A stretch of 64,000 nucleotides of DNA from Stenogyne calaminthoides. Lineage: Eukaryota > Streptophyta > Magnoliopsida > Lamiales > Lamiaceae. How positions within the stretch are numbered: position 1 is the stretch's first letter; each line of letters begins with the position of its first letter. The position numbers were made by a program, and so were the translations under genes. The stretch spans positions 27,227,667 through 27,291,666 of the forward strand of contig JBBCBC010000007.1 of the NCBI GenBank assembly GCA_037126765.1, written 5' to 3'. The notes beneath the pieces were generated by a model. That model worked only from the letters and a program-made list of their open reading frames with translations. It did no database searches and was not told the DNA's origin. This document shows, in pieces, positions 27,101 through 40,490 of the stretch.

Positions 27101-29000
27101 CCCAATCGCCAATTCCAGATCCTCCATCCGACATCGCTCATCCTTGCGATCAAAATTATAACAAGAACAAGCAAAACCCTACTACAGTGATCTATAAAAA
27201 AAATGCCGTTACTACTCACTCATATTATCCGTTGGGAAAAATGATTATAATATCACACGAGCGTTGCGATAGAGAAAAATATTATAATACAATCCGGTAG
27301 GTTAGTTTTAGAGGGACGGCGAAGCTGTAAGACATGTAGAAGACTTTAAGACGTTTCCGAAACATGGTTATATTAGGAAAACGGACACCCGAGTCAAAAG
27401 TTATGTCCAAAACTGTTTTCCCCATCCAATGGCCAAAACCCAAATTGCCGTTTCCAGATCCTCCATCCGACATCGCTCATCCTTGCGATCAAAATTACAA
27501 CAAGAACAAGCAAAACCCTACTACAGTGATCTATGAAAAAAAATGCATATACTACCCACTCATATTATCCATTGGGAAAAACGATTACAATATCACACGA
27601 GGGTTGCGATAGAGAAAAATATTATAAAACTATCCGGTGGGTCAGTTTTAGAGGTACTGCGAAGGTGTGAGATACGTAGACGACTTCAAGAGGTTTCCGA
27701 AACAAGGTTATAATAGGAAAACAGACACCCGAGTCAAAAGTTATGGCCAAAACTGTTTTCACCATCCAATGGCCAAAACCACAATTGCCGTTTCCAGATC
27801 CTCCATCCGACATCGCTCATCCTTGCGATCAAAATTACAACAAGAACAAGCAAAACCCTACTACAGTGATCTATGAAAAAAAATGCCTATACTACTCAAT
27901 AATATTATCCGTTGGCAAAAACGATTACAATATCACACGAGGGTTGCGATAGAGAAAAATATTATAATACTATCCTGTGGGTCAGTTTTAGAGGGACAGC
28001 AAAGCTATGAGACATGTAAACGACTTCAAGAGGTTTCCGAAACAAGGTTATAATAGAAAAACGGACACCCGAGTCAAAAGTTATGGCCAAAACTGTTTTC
28101 ACCATCCAATGGCCATAACTGTTTTCACCATCCAATGGCCAAAACCACAATCGCCATTTCCAGATCCTCCATCGGACATAGCTCATCCTTGCTATCAAAA
28201 TTACAACAAGAACAATTAAAACCCTACTACAGTGATCTATGAAAAAAAAATTCCTATACTACTCACTCATATTATCCGTTGGGAAAAACGATTACAATAT
28301 CACACGAGGGTTGCGATAGAGAAAAATATTATAATACTATCCGGTGGGTCATTTTGAGAGGAACGTCAAAGCTATGAGACATGTAGACGACTTCAAGACG
28401 TTTCCGAAACAAGGGTATAATAGGAAAACGGACTCCCGAGTCAAAAGTTATGGACAAAACTGTTTTCACCATCCAATGGCCAAACCCCCAATCATCGTTT
28501 CCAGATCCTCAATCCGACATCGCTCATCCTTTAGATCAAAATTACAACAAGAACAAGCAAAACCCTACTACAGTGATCTATGAAAAAAATGCCTATACTA
28601 CCCACTCATATTATCCGTTGGGAAAAAAGATTACAATATCAAACGAGGGTTGCGATAGAGAAAAATATTATAATACTATCCGGTGGGTCAGTTTTAGAGG
28701 GACGCCAAAGCTGTGAGACATGTAGACGTCTTCAAGACATTTTCGAAACAAGGTTATAATAGGAAACCGGACACCCGAGTCAAAAGTTATGGCCAAAACA
28801 GTTTTCACCATCTAATGGCCAAAACCCCAATCACCGTTTCCAGATCCACCATCCGACGTCACTCATCCTTGCTATCAAAACTACAACAAGAACAAGCAAA
28901 ACCCTACTACAGTGATCTATGAAAAAAAATGCCTATACTACTCACTCATATTATCCGTTGGGAAAAACGATTACAATATCACACGAGGGTTGCGATAGAG
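24200..29000 (+). repeat. Seven-monomer higher-order repeat, two tandem copies (offset about 2,400 bp)
   Basis: Copy 1 is about 24,200-26,600 and copy 2 about 26,600-29,000. Partner monomers lie at 24,221/26,621, 24,665/27,064, 24,964/27,364, 26,048/28,450 and 26,311/28,713, with offsets of 2,399-2,402 bp. Shared private variants include GTTGAAGTTAGGAGACATG, TATAAAAAAAATGCCGTTAC, GTTATGTCCAAAACTG and CATCCTTTAGATC. The middle of copy 1 (about 25,230-25,830) is full of small indels where copy 2 is clean. Confidence 0.88.
28085..28136 (+). repeat. 26-bp intramonomer unit, extra copy
   Basis: GGCC followed by AAAACTGTTTTCACC or ATAACTGTTTTCACC starts at 28,085 and 28,111, and the normal second GGCCAAAACC is at 28,137. 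This is a gain of one 26-bp unit, like that at 4,891 but in an unrelated monomer. Confidence 0.85.
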
Positions 29001-30039
29001 AAAAATATTATAATACTATCCGGTGGGTCAGATTTACAGGAACGTTGAAGCTGCGAGACATGTAGACGACTTCAAGATGTTTCCGAAACAAGGTTATAAT
29101 AGGAAAACGGACACCCGAGTCAAAAGTTATGGCCAAAACAGTTTTCTCCATCCAATGGTCAAAACCCCAATAGCTGTTTCCAGATCCTCCATCCGACATC
29201 GCTCATCCTTGCGATCAAAATTACAATAAGAACAAGCAAAACCCCATTACAGTGATCTATGAAAAAAAAAAGACTATACAACTCACTCATATTATCCGTT
29301 GGGAAAATGATTACAATATCACACGAGGGTTGTTATAGAGGAAAATATTATAATACTATCCGGTGGGTCAGTTTTAGAGTGACTGCGAAGCTGTGAGACA
29401 TGTAGACGACTTCAAGGCATTTTCGAAACAAGTTTATAATAGGAAAACGGACACCCGAATCAAAATTTATGGCCAAAACATTTTTCACCATCCAATGGCC
29501 AAAACCCCAATCGCCGTTTCCAGATCCTCCATCCGACATCGCTCATCCTTGCGATCAAAATTACAACAAGAACAAGCAAAACCCTACTACAGTGATCTTT
29601 AAAAAAAAATGCCGTTACTATTCATTCATATTATCCGTTGGGAAAAATGATTATAATATCACACGAGGGTTGCGATAGAGAAAAATATTATAATACTATC
29701 CGGTGGGTCAGTTTTAGAGTGACGACGAAGCAGTGAGACATGTAGACGACTTCAAGACGTTTCCGAAACAAGGTTATAATAGGAAAACGGACACCCGAGT
29801 CAAAAGTTATGGCCAAAACAGTTTTCACCATCCAATGGCCAAAACCCCAATAGTTGTTTCCAGATCCTCCATCCGACATCGCTCATCCTTGCGATCAAAA
29901 TTACAACAAGAACAAGCAAAACCCTACTTTAGTGATCTATGAAAAAAAAAGCCTATACTACCCACTCATATTATCCGTTGGGAAAAACGATTACAATATC
30001 ACACGAGGGTTGCGATAGAGAAAAATATTATAATACTAT

Positions 30040-33000
30040 CCGTGGGTCAATTTTAGAGGGATGGATAAGTCAGAAAGACATGTAGATTTTCTTCAAGACG
30101 CTTTCCAAACATGGTTATAATAGGAAAACGGACACCCGAGTCAAAAAAATTTATGGCCAAAAATTGTTTTCACCATCCAATGGCCAAAACCCCAATCGCC
30201 GTTTCCAGATCCTCCATCCGACATCGCTCATCCTTGCGATCAAAATTACAAAAAGAACAAGCAAAACCCTACTACAATGATCTATGAAAAAAAAATGCCT
30301 ATACTACCCACTCATATTATCCGTTGGGAAAAACGATTACAATATCACACGAGGGTTGTTATAGAGAAATATATTATAATACTATCCTTTGGGTCAGTTA
30401 TAGAGTGACGACAAAGCTGTGAGACATGTAGACATCTTCAAGACGTTTCCGAAACATGGTTATAATAGGAAAACGGACAACCGAGTCAAAAGTTATGCCC
30501 AAAACAGTTTTCACCATCCAATGGCCAAAACCCCAATCGCCGTTTCCAGATCCTCCATCCGACATCGCTCATCCTTGCGATCAAAATTACAAAAAGAACA
30601 AGCAAAACCCTACTACAGTGATCTATGAAAAAAATGCCTATACTACCCACTCATATTATCCGTTGGGAAAAACGATTACAATATCACACGAGGGTTGCGA
30701 TAGAGAAAAATATATTATAATACTATCCGGTGGGTCACTTTTTAGAGGGATGGATAAAGTTAAGACATGTAGAAGACTTCAAGACGTTTCTGAAACATGG
30801 TTATAATAGGAAAATGGACACCCGAGTCAAAAGTTATGGCCAAAACAGTTTTCACCATCCAATGGCCAAAACCCCAATCGCCGTTTCCAGATCCTCCATC
30901 CGACATCGCTCATCCTTGCGATCAAAATTACAAAAAGAACAAGCAAAACCCTACTACAAAGGATCTATGAAAAAAAAAAAAGCCTATACTACCCACTCAT
31001 ATTATCCGTTGGGAAAAAACGATTACAATATCACTTTCGAGGGTTGTTATAGAGAAATATATTATAATACTATCCTTTGGGTCAGTTATAGAGTGACGAC
31101 AAAGCTGTGAGACATGTAGACATCTTCAAGACGTTTCCAAACATGGTTATAATAGGAAAATGGACACCCGAAATAAAAAAGTTATGGCCAAAAAATTTTC
31201 ACCATCCAATGGCCAAAAACCCCAATCGCCATTTCCAGATCCTCCATCCGACATCGCCATCCTTATGCGATCAAAATTACAAAAAGAACAAGCAAAACCC
31301 TACTACAGTGATCTATGAAAAAAATGCCTATACTACTCACTCATATTATCCGTTGAGAACAACGATTTCAATATCACACGAGGGTTGCGATAGAGAAATA
31401 TATTATAATACTATCCTTTGGGTCACTTTTAGAGTGACGACAAAGTTGTGAGACATGTATACGACTTCAAGACGTTTCCGAAACATGGTTATAATAGGAA
31501 AATGGACACCGAAAGTCAAAAAAAGTTATGGCCAAAAAAAGTTTTCACCATCCAATGGCCAAAACCCCAATCGCCGCTTTCCAGATCCTCCATCCGACAT
31601 CGATCATCCTTGCGATCAAAATTACAACAAGAACAAGCAAAACCCTACTACAGTGATCTATGAAAAAAAAAAAGCCTATACTACCCACTCATATTATCCG
31701 TTGGGAAAAACGATTACAATATCACACGAGGGTTGCGATAGAGAAAAATATTATAATACTATCCGGTGGGTAAGTTTTAGAGGAACGACAAAGATTTGAG
31801 ACATGTAGAGGACTTCAAGACGTTTCCGAAACATGGTTATAATAGGAAAATGGTCACCCGAGTTAAAAGTTATGGCCAAAAAATAGCTTTTCACCATCCA
31901 ATAACCAAAACCCCAATCTCCATTTCCAGATCCTCCATCCGACATCGCGGTCCTTGCGATCAAAATTACAACAAGAACAAGCAAAACCCTACTACAATGA
32001 TCTATGAAAAAAAAATGCCTATACTACCCACTCATATTATCCATTGGGAAAAACGATTACAATATCACACGAGGGTTGCGATAGAGAAAAAATTTATAAT
32101 ACTATCCGGTGGGTAAGTTTAGAGGATTGAAAAACATGTAGAAAAAGTTTCCAAACATGGTTATTATAGGAGAAAATACACACCCGAGTCAAAAGTTATG
32201 GCCAAAAACAAGTTTTCACCATCCAATGGCCAAAACCCCCAATCGCCGCTTCCAGATCTCCATCCGAAAAAATGCATATCTACCATCAAAATTACAACAA
32301 GAACAAAAAACCCTACTATCACACGATGGTTGATAGAAAAAAATATTATAATACTATCCGGGGTCAAATTTTTAGGGACGATCACACGAGGGTTTGAGAC
32401 ATGTAGAAAATATTATAATACTATCCTAAAACATGGTTATAAAAGGAAACATGTAGAAGACTTCAAAAGTTAAATGGTTATAATAGGAAAAACACACCCG
32501 AAATATCCAATTGCCAAAAAACCCAATCGCCGCTTCCAGATCCTCCATCCGACATCGGTCATCCTTGCGATCAAAATTACAACAAGAACAAGCAAAACCC
32601 TACTACTACCCTATACTACCCACTCATATTATCCGTTGGGAAAAACGATTACAATATCACACGAGGGTTGTGATAGAGAAAAATATTATAATACTATCCG
32701 TGGGTTAGTTTTAGAGGAGACGTCGAAGCTATGAGACATGTAGACGACTTTAAGATATTTCCAAAATATGGTTATAATAGGAAAACGGACACCCGAAATC
32801 AAAAGTTATGGACAAAAACAATTTTCACCATCCAATGGCCAAAACCCCAATCGCCGCTTTCCATGTCCTCCATCCGACATCGCCATCCTTGCGATCAAAA
32901 TTAAAAAAAGAACAAGCAAAACCCTACTAGAGTGATCTATGAAAAAAAAAATGCCTATACTACTCACTCATATTATCCGTTGGGAAAAACGATTACAATA

Positions 33001-36000
33001 TCACACGAGGGTTGCGATATAGAGAAAAATTATATAATACTATCCGGTGGGTCAATTTTAGAGGGACGACGATCTTTGAGACATGTAGAGAAGGACTTCA
33101 AGACGTTTCCGAAACATGGTTATAACAGGAAAATGGACACCCAAATCAAAAGTTATGGCCAAAATACTTTTCACCATTCAATGGCCAAAACCCCAATCGC
33201 CGTTTCCAGATCCTCCATCCAGAGATCTATGAAAAAAAAAAACAAGCAAAACCCTACCACTCTATGAAAAAAAAATGCCTATACTACCCACTTGGGATAT
33301 TATCCGCTGGGAAAAACGATTACAATATCACATGAGGGTTGCGATAGAGAAAAATATTATAATACTATCAGGTGGGTCAGTTTTAGAGGGACGACGAAGC
33401 TATGAGACAACTAGAGGACTTCAAGACGTTTCCGAATCATGGTTATAACAGGAAAATGGACACCCGAGTCAAAAGTTATGGCCAAAACAGTTTTCACCAT
33501 TCAATGGCCAAAACCCCAATCGCCGCTTTCCGTTCCTCCATCCGAAATCGAGATCTACAACAAGAACAAGAAAAAAAAAAATCTATGAAAAAAAATGCCT
33601 ATACTACCCTCTCATATTATCCGTTGGGAAAAACAATTTACAATATCACACGAGGGTTGCGATAGAGAAATATATTATAATACTATCCTTTGGGTCAGTT
33701 TTAGAGTGACCACAAAGTTGTGAGACATGTAGACGACTTCAAGACGTTTCCGAAACATGGTTATAATAGGAAAACGGACACCGACAAAAATGGGCAAAAC
33801 ATGGCCAAACCAATGGCCAAAACCCCAATAGCCATTTCCAGATCCTCCATCCGACATCGATCATCCTTATGATCAAAATTACAACAAGAACAAGCAAAAC
33901 CCTACTACAAAGGATCTATGAAAAAAAAAAAAAACTATACTACCCACTCATATTATCCGGCTGGGAAAAAACGATTACAATATCACACGAGGGTTGCGAT
34001 AGAGAAAAATATTATAATACTATCCGGTGGGTCAGATTAGAGTGACGGCGATGCTTTGAGACATGTACAAGACTTCAAGACGTTTCCGAAACATGGTTAT
34101 AACAGGAAAATGGATACCCGAGTCAAAAGTTATGGCCAAAACAGTTTTCACCATTCAATGGCCAAAACCCCAATCGCGCCCGTATCCTTTCCAAATCGAT
34201 CCTCGATCTAATGAAAAAAAAAAGCAAAACCCTACTGCCTATATGAAAAAATGCCTATACTACCCACTCATATTATCCGTTGGGAAAAACGATTTACAAT
34301 ATCACACGAGGGTTGCGATAGAGAAAAATATTATAATACTATCCTTTGGGTCAGTTTTAGAGGGACGACAAAGTTGTGAGACATGTAGACGACTTCAAGA
34401 CGTTTCCGAAACATGGTTATAATAGGAAAACGGACACCCGAGTCAAAAGTTATGGCCAAACCAATGGCCAAAACCCCAATAGCCATTTCCAGATCCTCCA
34501 TCCGACATCGATCATCCTTGCGATCAAAATTACAACAAGAACAAGCAAAATCCTAATACAGTGATCTATGAAAAAAAAAAGCCTATACTACCCACTCATA
34601 TTATCTGTTGGGAAAAAAACGACACAATATCACACGGGGTTGCGATAGAGAAAAATATTATAATACTATCCGGTGGGTCGAGAGGAGGGACGACGAAGAC
34701 ATGTAGAAGACTTCAAGACGTTTCCAAACATGGTTATAATAGGAAAATGGATACCCGAAATCAAAGTTATGGCCAAAAACAAATTCACCATCCAATTAAA
34801 AAACCCCAATCGCCAAAACCCCAATCCGAAATCGCCATCCTTATTTCAAAATTACAACAAGAAAAAAAAAACTACAAAGATCTATGAAAAAAAATACCTA
34901 TACTACCCACTCATATTATCCGCTGGGAAAAAATGATTACAATATCACACGAGGGTTGCGATAGAGAAAAAATATTATTATACTATCCTATGGGTCATAG
35001 AGGGACGACTATGAGACAACTAGAGGACTTCAAGACGTTTCCGAAACATGGTTATAATAGGAAAATGGACACTGAGTCAAAAAAAGTTATGGCAAAAAAA
35101 TAGTTTTCACCATCCAATGGCCAAAACCCCAATCGCCGCTTTTCCTCCATCCGAAATTCAATCCTCTTGCCAAAATTACAACAAGAACAAGCAAAACCCT
35201 ACTACAAGATCTATGAAAAAAAAAATGCCTATACTACCCTCTCATATTATCCGTTGGAAAAAACGATTACAATATCACACGAGGGTTGCGATAGAGAAAT
35301 ATATTATAATACTATCCTTTGGGTCACTTTTAGAGTGACGGCAAAGTTGTGAGACATGTAGACGACTTCAAGACGTTTCCGAAACATGGTTATAATAGGA
35401 AAAGGGACACCCGAGTCAAAAGTTATGGCCAAAACCCCAATAGCCGTTTCCAGATCCTCCATCCGACATCGATCATCCTTGCGATCAAAATTACAACAAG
35501 AACAAGCAAAACCCTAGTACAGTGTTCTATGAAAAAAAATGCCTAAACTACCCACTCATATTATCCGTTGGGAAAAACGATTACAATATCACACGAGGGT
35601 TGCGATAGAGAAAAATATTATAATACTATCCGGTGGGTCAGTTTAGAGTGATGGCTTTGAGACATGTAGAGAGATAAGACGCTTCCAAACATGGTTATCA
35701 AGAAACGACACCCGAACATGGTTATAAAAAACAAAATGGACACCCAAAACCCAAAAGTTATGGCCTCCAAATGAAATCACCATTCAATGGCCAAAATTAC
35801 AACAAGAACAAGCAAAACCCTACTACAGATCTATGTAAAAAAAAATGCCTATACTACCCACTCATATTATCCGTTGGGAAAAACGATTACAATATAACAC
35901 GAGGGTTGCGATAGAGAAAAAAATTATAATACTATCCGGTGGGTCAGTTTTAGAGGGACGGCGAAGATTTGAGACATGTAGAGGACTTCAAGGCGTTTCC
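30040..36000 (+). repeat. Indel-rich satellite zone with shortened and scrambled monomers
   Basis: All landmarks are satellite, but monomers contain many 1-6 bp indels (extra A before GTTATGG, CACCCGAGTC changed to CACCGAAAGTC or CCCGAAATC, CATCGCTCATCC shortened to CATCGCCATCC) and larger losses. Near 32,115-32,520 pieces are out of order: ATATTATAATACTATCC and ACATGTAGAA each occur more than once within about 150 bp. Losses of up to 100 bp occur near 33,215, 33,550, 34,190, 34,800 and 35,650-35,800. This could be array decay or a poorly polished consensus. No non-satellite insertion is recognisable. Confidence 0.75.
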
Positions 36001-38530
36001 GAAACATGGTTATAATAGGAAAACGGACACCCGAGTCAAAAGTTATGGCCAAAACAGTTTTCACCATCCAATTGCCAAAATCCCAATCGCCGTTTCCAGA
36101 TCCTCCATCCGACATCGGTCATCCTTGCGATCAAAATTACAATAAAACAAGCAAAACCCTACTACAGTGATCTTTGTAAAAAAAATGCCTATACTACCCA
36201 CTCATATTATCCGTTGGGAAAAACGATTACAATATCACACGAGGGTTGTGATAGAGAAAAATATTTTAATACTATGCTGTGGGTTAGTTTTAGAGGGATG
36301 TCGAAGCTATGAGACATGTAGACGACTTTAAGATATTTCCAAAATATGGTTATAACAGGAAAACGGACACCCGAGTCAAAAGCTATGGCCAAAACAGTTT
36401 TCACTATCCAATGGCCAAAACCCCAATCGCCGTTTCCAAGTCCTCCATCCGACATCGCTCATCCTTGCGATCAAAATTAAAAAAAGAACAAGCAAAACCA
36501 TACTACAGTGATCTATGAAAAAAAATGCCTATACTACTCACTCATATTATCCGTTGGAAAAAACGATTACAATATCACACTAGGGTTGCGATAGAGAAAT
36601 ATATTATAATACTATCCTTTAGGTCAGTTTTAGAGTGACGACAACGCTGTGAGACATGTATAGAACTTCAAGACGTTTCCGAAACATGGTTATAATACAA
36701 AAACGGACACCCAAGTCCAAAGTTATCGCAAAAAGAGTTTTCACCATCCAATGGCTCCAAACCGCCGTATCCAGGTCCTCCATCCGACATCGCTCATCCT
36801 TGCGATCAAAATTATAAAAAGAACAAGCAAAACCCTACTACAGTGATCTATGTAAAAAAAATGCCTATACTACTCACTCATATTATCCGTTGGAAAAACG
36901 ATTACAATATCACTCGAGGGTTGTGATAGAGAAATATATTATAATACTATCCTTAGGGTCAGTTATAGAGTGACGACAAAGCTGTGAGACATGTAGAAGA
37001 CTTCAAGACGTTTCCGAAACATGGTTATAATAGGAAAACAGACACCCGAGTCAAAAATTATGCCCAAAACAGTTTTCACCATCCAATGGCCAAAACCCCA
37101 ATCGCCGTTTCCAGGTCCTCCATCCGACATCGCTCATCCTTGCGATCAAAATTACAAAAAGAACAAGCAAAACCCTACTACAGTGATCTATGAAAAAAAA
37201 TGCCTATACTACTCACTCATATTATCCGTTGGGAACAATGATTTCAATATCAAACGAGGGTTGCGATAGAGAAATATATTATAATACTATCCTTTGGGTC
37301 AGTTTTAGAGTGACGGCAAAGTTGTGAGACATGTAGACGACTTCAAGACGTTTCCGAAACATGGTTATAATAAGAAAACGGACACCCGAGTCAAAAGTTA
37401 TGGCCAAAACACTTTTCACCATCCAATGGCCAAAACCCCAATATCCGTTTCCAGATCCTCCATCCGACATCGATCATCCTTGCGATCAAAATTACAACAA
37501 GAACAAGCAAAACCCTAATACAGTGATCTATGAAAAAAAAAAGCCTATACTACCCACTCATATTATCCGTTGGGAAAAATGATTACAATATCACACGAGG
37601 GTTGCGATAGAGAAAAATATTATAATACTATCCGGTGGGTCAGTTTAGAGTGACGGCGATGCTGTGAGACATGTAGAGGACTTCAAGACGTTTCCGAAAC
37701 ATGGTTATTATAGGAGAATGGACACCCGAGTCAAAAGTTATGGCCAAAACAGTTTTCACCATTCAATGGCCAAAACCCCAATCGCCGTTTCCAGAGATCC
37801 GAAATCATCATCCTTATGTAAAAAAACAAGAACAATAAAACCCTACTACAACTCATATTATCCGTTGGGAAAAATGATTACAATATCACACGATGGTTGC
37901 GATAGATAAAAATATTATAATACTATCCGGTGGGTCAGTTTTAGAGGGACGGCGAAGATTTGAGACATGTAGAGGACTTCAAGGCGTTTCCGAAGCATGG
38001 TTATAAAAGGAAAACGGACACCCGAGTCAAAAGTTATGGCCAAAACAGTTTTCACCATCCAATTGCCAAAATCCCAATCGCCGTTTCCAGATCCTCCATC
38101 CGACATCGGTCATCCTTGCGATCAAAATTACAATAAGAACAAGCAAAACCCTACTACTGTGATCTTTGTAAAAAAAATGCCTATACTACCCACTCATATT
38201 ATCCGTTGGGAAAAACGATTACAATATCACACGAGGGTTGTGATAGAGAAAAATATTATAATACTATCCTGTGGGTTAGTTTTAGCGGGACGTCGAAGCT
38301 ATGAGACATGTAGATGACTTTAAGATATTTCCAAAATATGGTTATAACAGGAAAACGGACACCCGAGTCAAAAGCTATGGCCAAAACAGTTTTCACTATC
38401 CAATGGCCAAAACCCCAATCGCCGTTTCCAAGTCCTCCATCCGACATCGCTCATCCTTGCGATCAAAATTAAAAAAAGAACAAGCAAAACCCTACTAGAG
38501 TGATCTATGAAAAAAAATGCCTATACTACT
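35900..38530 (+). repeat. Two-monomer segment repeated at offset 1,991 bp
   Basis: The segment 35,900-36,540 matches 37,890-38,530. Partners at 35,924/37,915 and 36,309/38,301 share GATTTGAGACATGTAGAGG, TTCAAGGCGTTTCCGAA, CAATTGCCAAAATCCC, GATCTTTGTAAAAAAAATGC, TTTAAGATATTTCCAAAATA and TCCAAGTCCTCC. The first of these monomer types recurs near 38,960, 40,460 and 45,240, so it has spread through this part of the array. Confidence 0.75.
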
Positions 38531-39302
38531 CACTCATATTATCCGTTGGGAACAATGATTTCAATATCAAACGAGGGTTGCGATAGAGAAATATATTATA
38601 ATACTATCCTTTGGGTCACTTTTAGAGTGACGATAAAGTTTTGAGACATGTAGACGACTTCAAGACGTTTCCGAAACACAGTTATAATAGGAAAACGGAC
38701 ACCTGAGTCAAAAGTTATGGCCAAAACAGTTTTCACCATCCAATGGCCAAAACCCCAATAGCCGTTTCCAGATCCTCCATCAGACATCGATCATCCTTGC
38801 GATGAAAATTACAACAAGAACAAGCAAAACCCTAATACAATGATCTATGAAAAAAAAAGCCTATACTATCCACTCATATTATCCATTGGGAAAAACGATT
38901 ACAGTATCACACGAGGGTTGCGATAGAGAAAAATATTATAATACTATCTGGGGGTCAATTTTAGAGGGGCGAGCGTCTTTGTGAGAGACATGTAGAGGAC
39001 TTCAAGACGTTTCCGAAACATGGTTATAACGGGAAAATTGACACCCGAGTCAAAAGTTATGGCCAAAACAGTTTTCACCATCCAATTGCCAAAATCCCAA
39101 TCGCCGTTTCCAGATCCTCCATCCGACATCGGTCATCCTTGCAATCAAAATTACAATAAGAACAAGCAAAACCCTAATACAGTGATCTATGAAAAAAAAA
39201 GCCTATACTACCCATTCATATTATCCGTTGGGAAAAATGATTACAATATCACACGAGGGTTGCGATAGAGAAAAATATTATAATACTATCCGGTGGGTCA
39301 GT

Positions 39303-40490
39303 TTAGAGTGACGGCGATGCTGTGAGACATGTACAGGACTTCAAGACGTTTCCGAAACATGGTTATAACAGGAAAATGGACACCCGAGTCAAAAGTTATG
39401 GCCAAAATAGTTTTCACCACTCAATGGCCAAAACCCCAATCGCAGTTTCCAGAGATCTATGAAAAAAAAAATGCCTATACTACCCTCTCATATTATCCGT
39501 TGGGAAAAACGATTACAATATCACACGAGGGTTGCGATAGAGAAAAATATTATAATACTATCAGGTGGGTCAGTTTTAGAGGGACAACGAAGCTATGAGA
39601 CAACTAGAGGACTTCAAGATGTTTCCGAATCATGGTTATAACTGGAAAATGGACACCCAAGTCAAAAGTTATGGCCAAAACAGTTTTCACCATTCAATGG
39701 CCAAAACCCCAATCGCCCTCCATCCGAAATCGGCCATCTATGAAAAAAAAAAGAACAAGCAAAACCCTCTCATATTATCCGTTGGGAAAAACGATTTACA
39801 ATATCACAAAAGGGTTATCGATAGAAAGAAAATATTATAATACTATCCTTTGGGTCACTTTTAGAGTGACGGCTAAGTTGTGAGACATGTAGACGACTTC
39901 AAGACGTTTCCGAAACATGGTTATAATAGGAAAACGGACACCTGAGTCAAAAGTTATGGCCAAAACAGTTTTCACCATCCAATGGCCAAAACCCCAATAG
40001 CCGTTTCCTGATCCTCCATCAGACATCGATCATCCTTGCGATCAAAATTAAAACAAGAACAAGCAAAACCCTACTACAGTGATCTATGAAAAAAAAAGCC
40101 TATACTACCCACTCATATTATCCGTTGGGAAAAACGATTACAGTATCACACGAGGGTTACGATAGAGAAAAATATTATAATACTATCCGGTGGGTCAGTT
40201 TATAGTGACGGCGATGCTGTGAGACATGTAGAGGACTTCAAGACGTTTCCCAAACATGGTTATAATAGGAAAATTGACACCCGAGTCAAAAGTTATGGCC
40301 AAAACAGTTTTCACCATTCAATGGCCAAAACCCCAATCGCCGTTTCCAGAGATCTATGTAAAAAAAATGCCTATACTACCAACTCATATTATCCGTTGGG
40401 AAAAACGATTACCATATCACACGAGGGTTGCGATAGATAAAAATATTATAATACTATCCGGTGGGTCAGTTTTAGAGGGACGGCGAAGAT
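39303..40490 (+). repeat. Short (about 270-bp) monomer variant with a 69-bp deletion
   Basis: Two monomers, at about 39,324-39,595 and 40,219-40,490, run GTTTCCAGA directly into GATCTATG, losing about 69 bp that normally includes TCCTCCATCC through CTACTACAGT. Junctions are near 39,453 and 40,350. Both monomers also share GACGGCGATGCTGTGAGAC, so one deletion event was probably copied. Related but rearranged junctions occur near 33,220 and 37,792. Confidence 0.8.
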
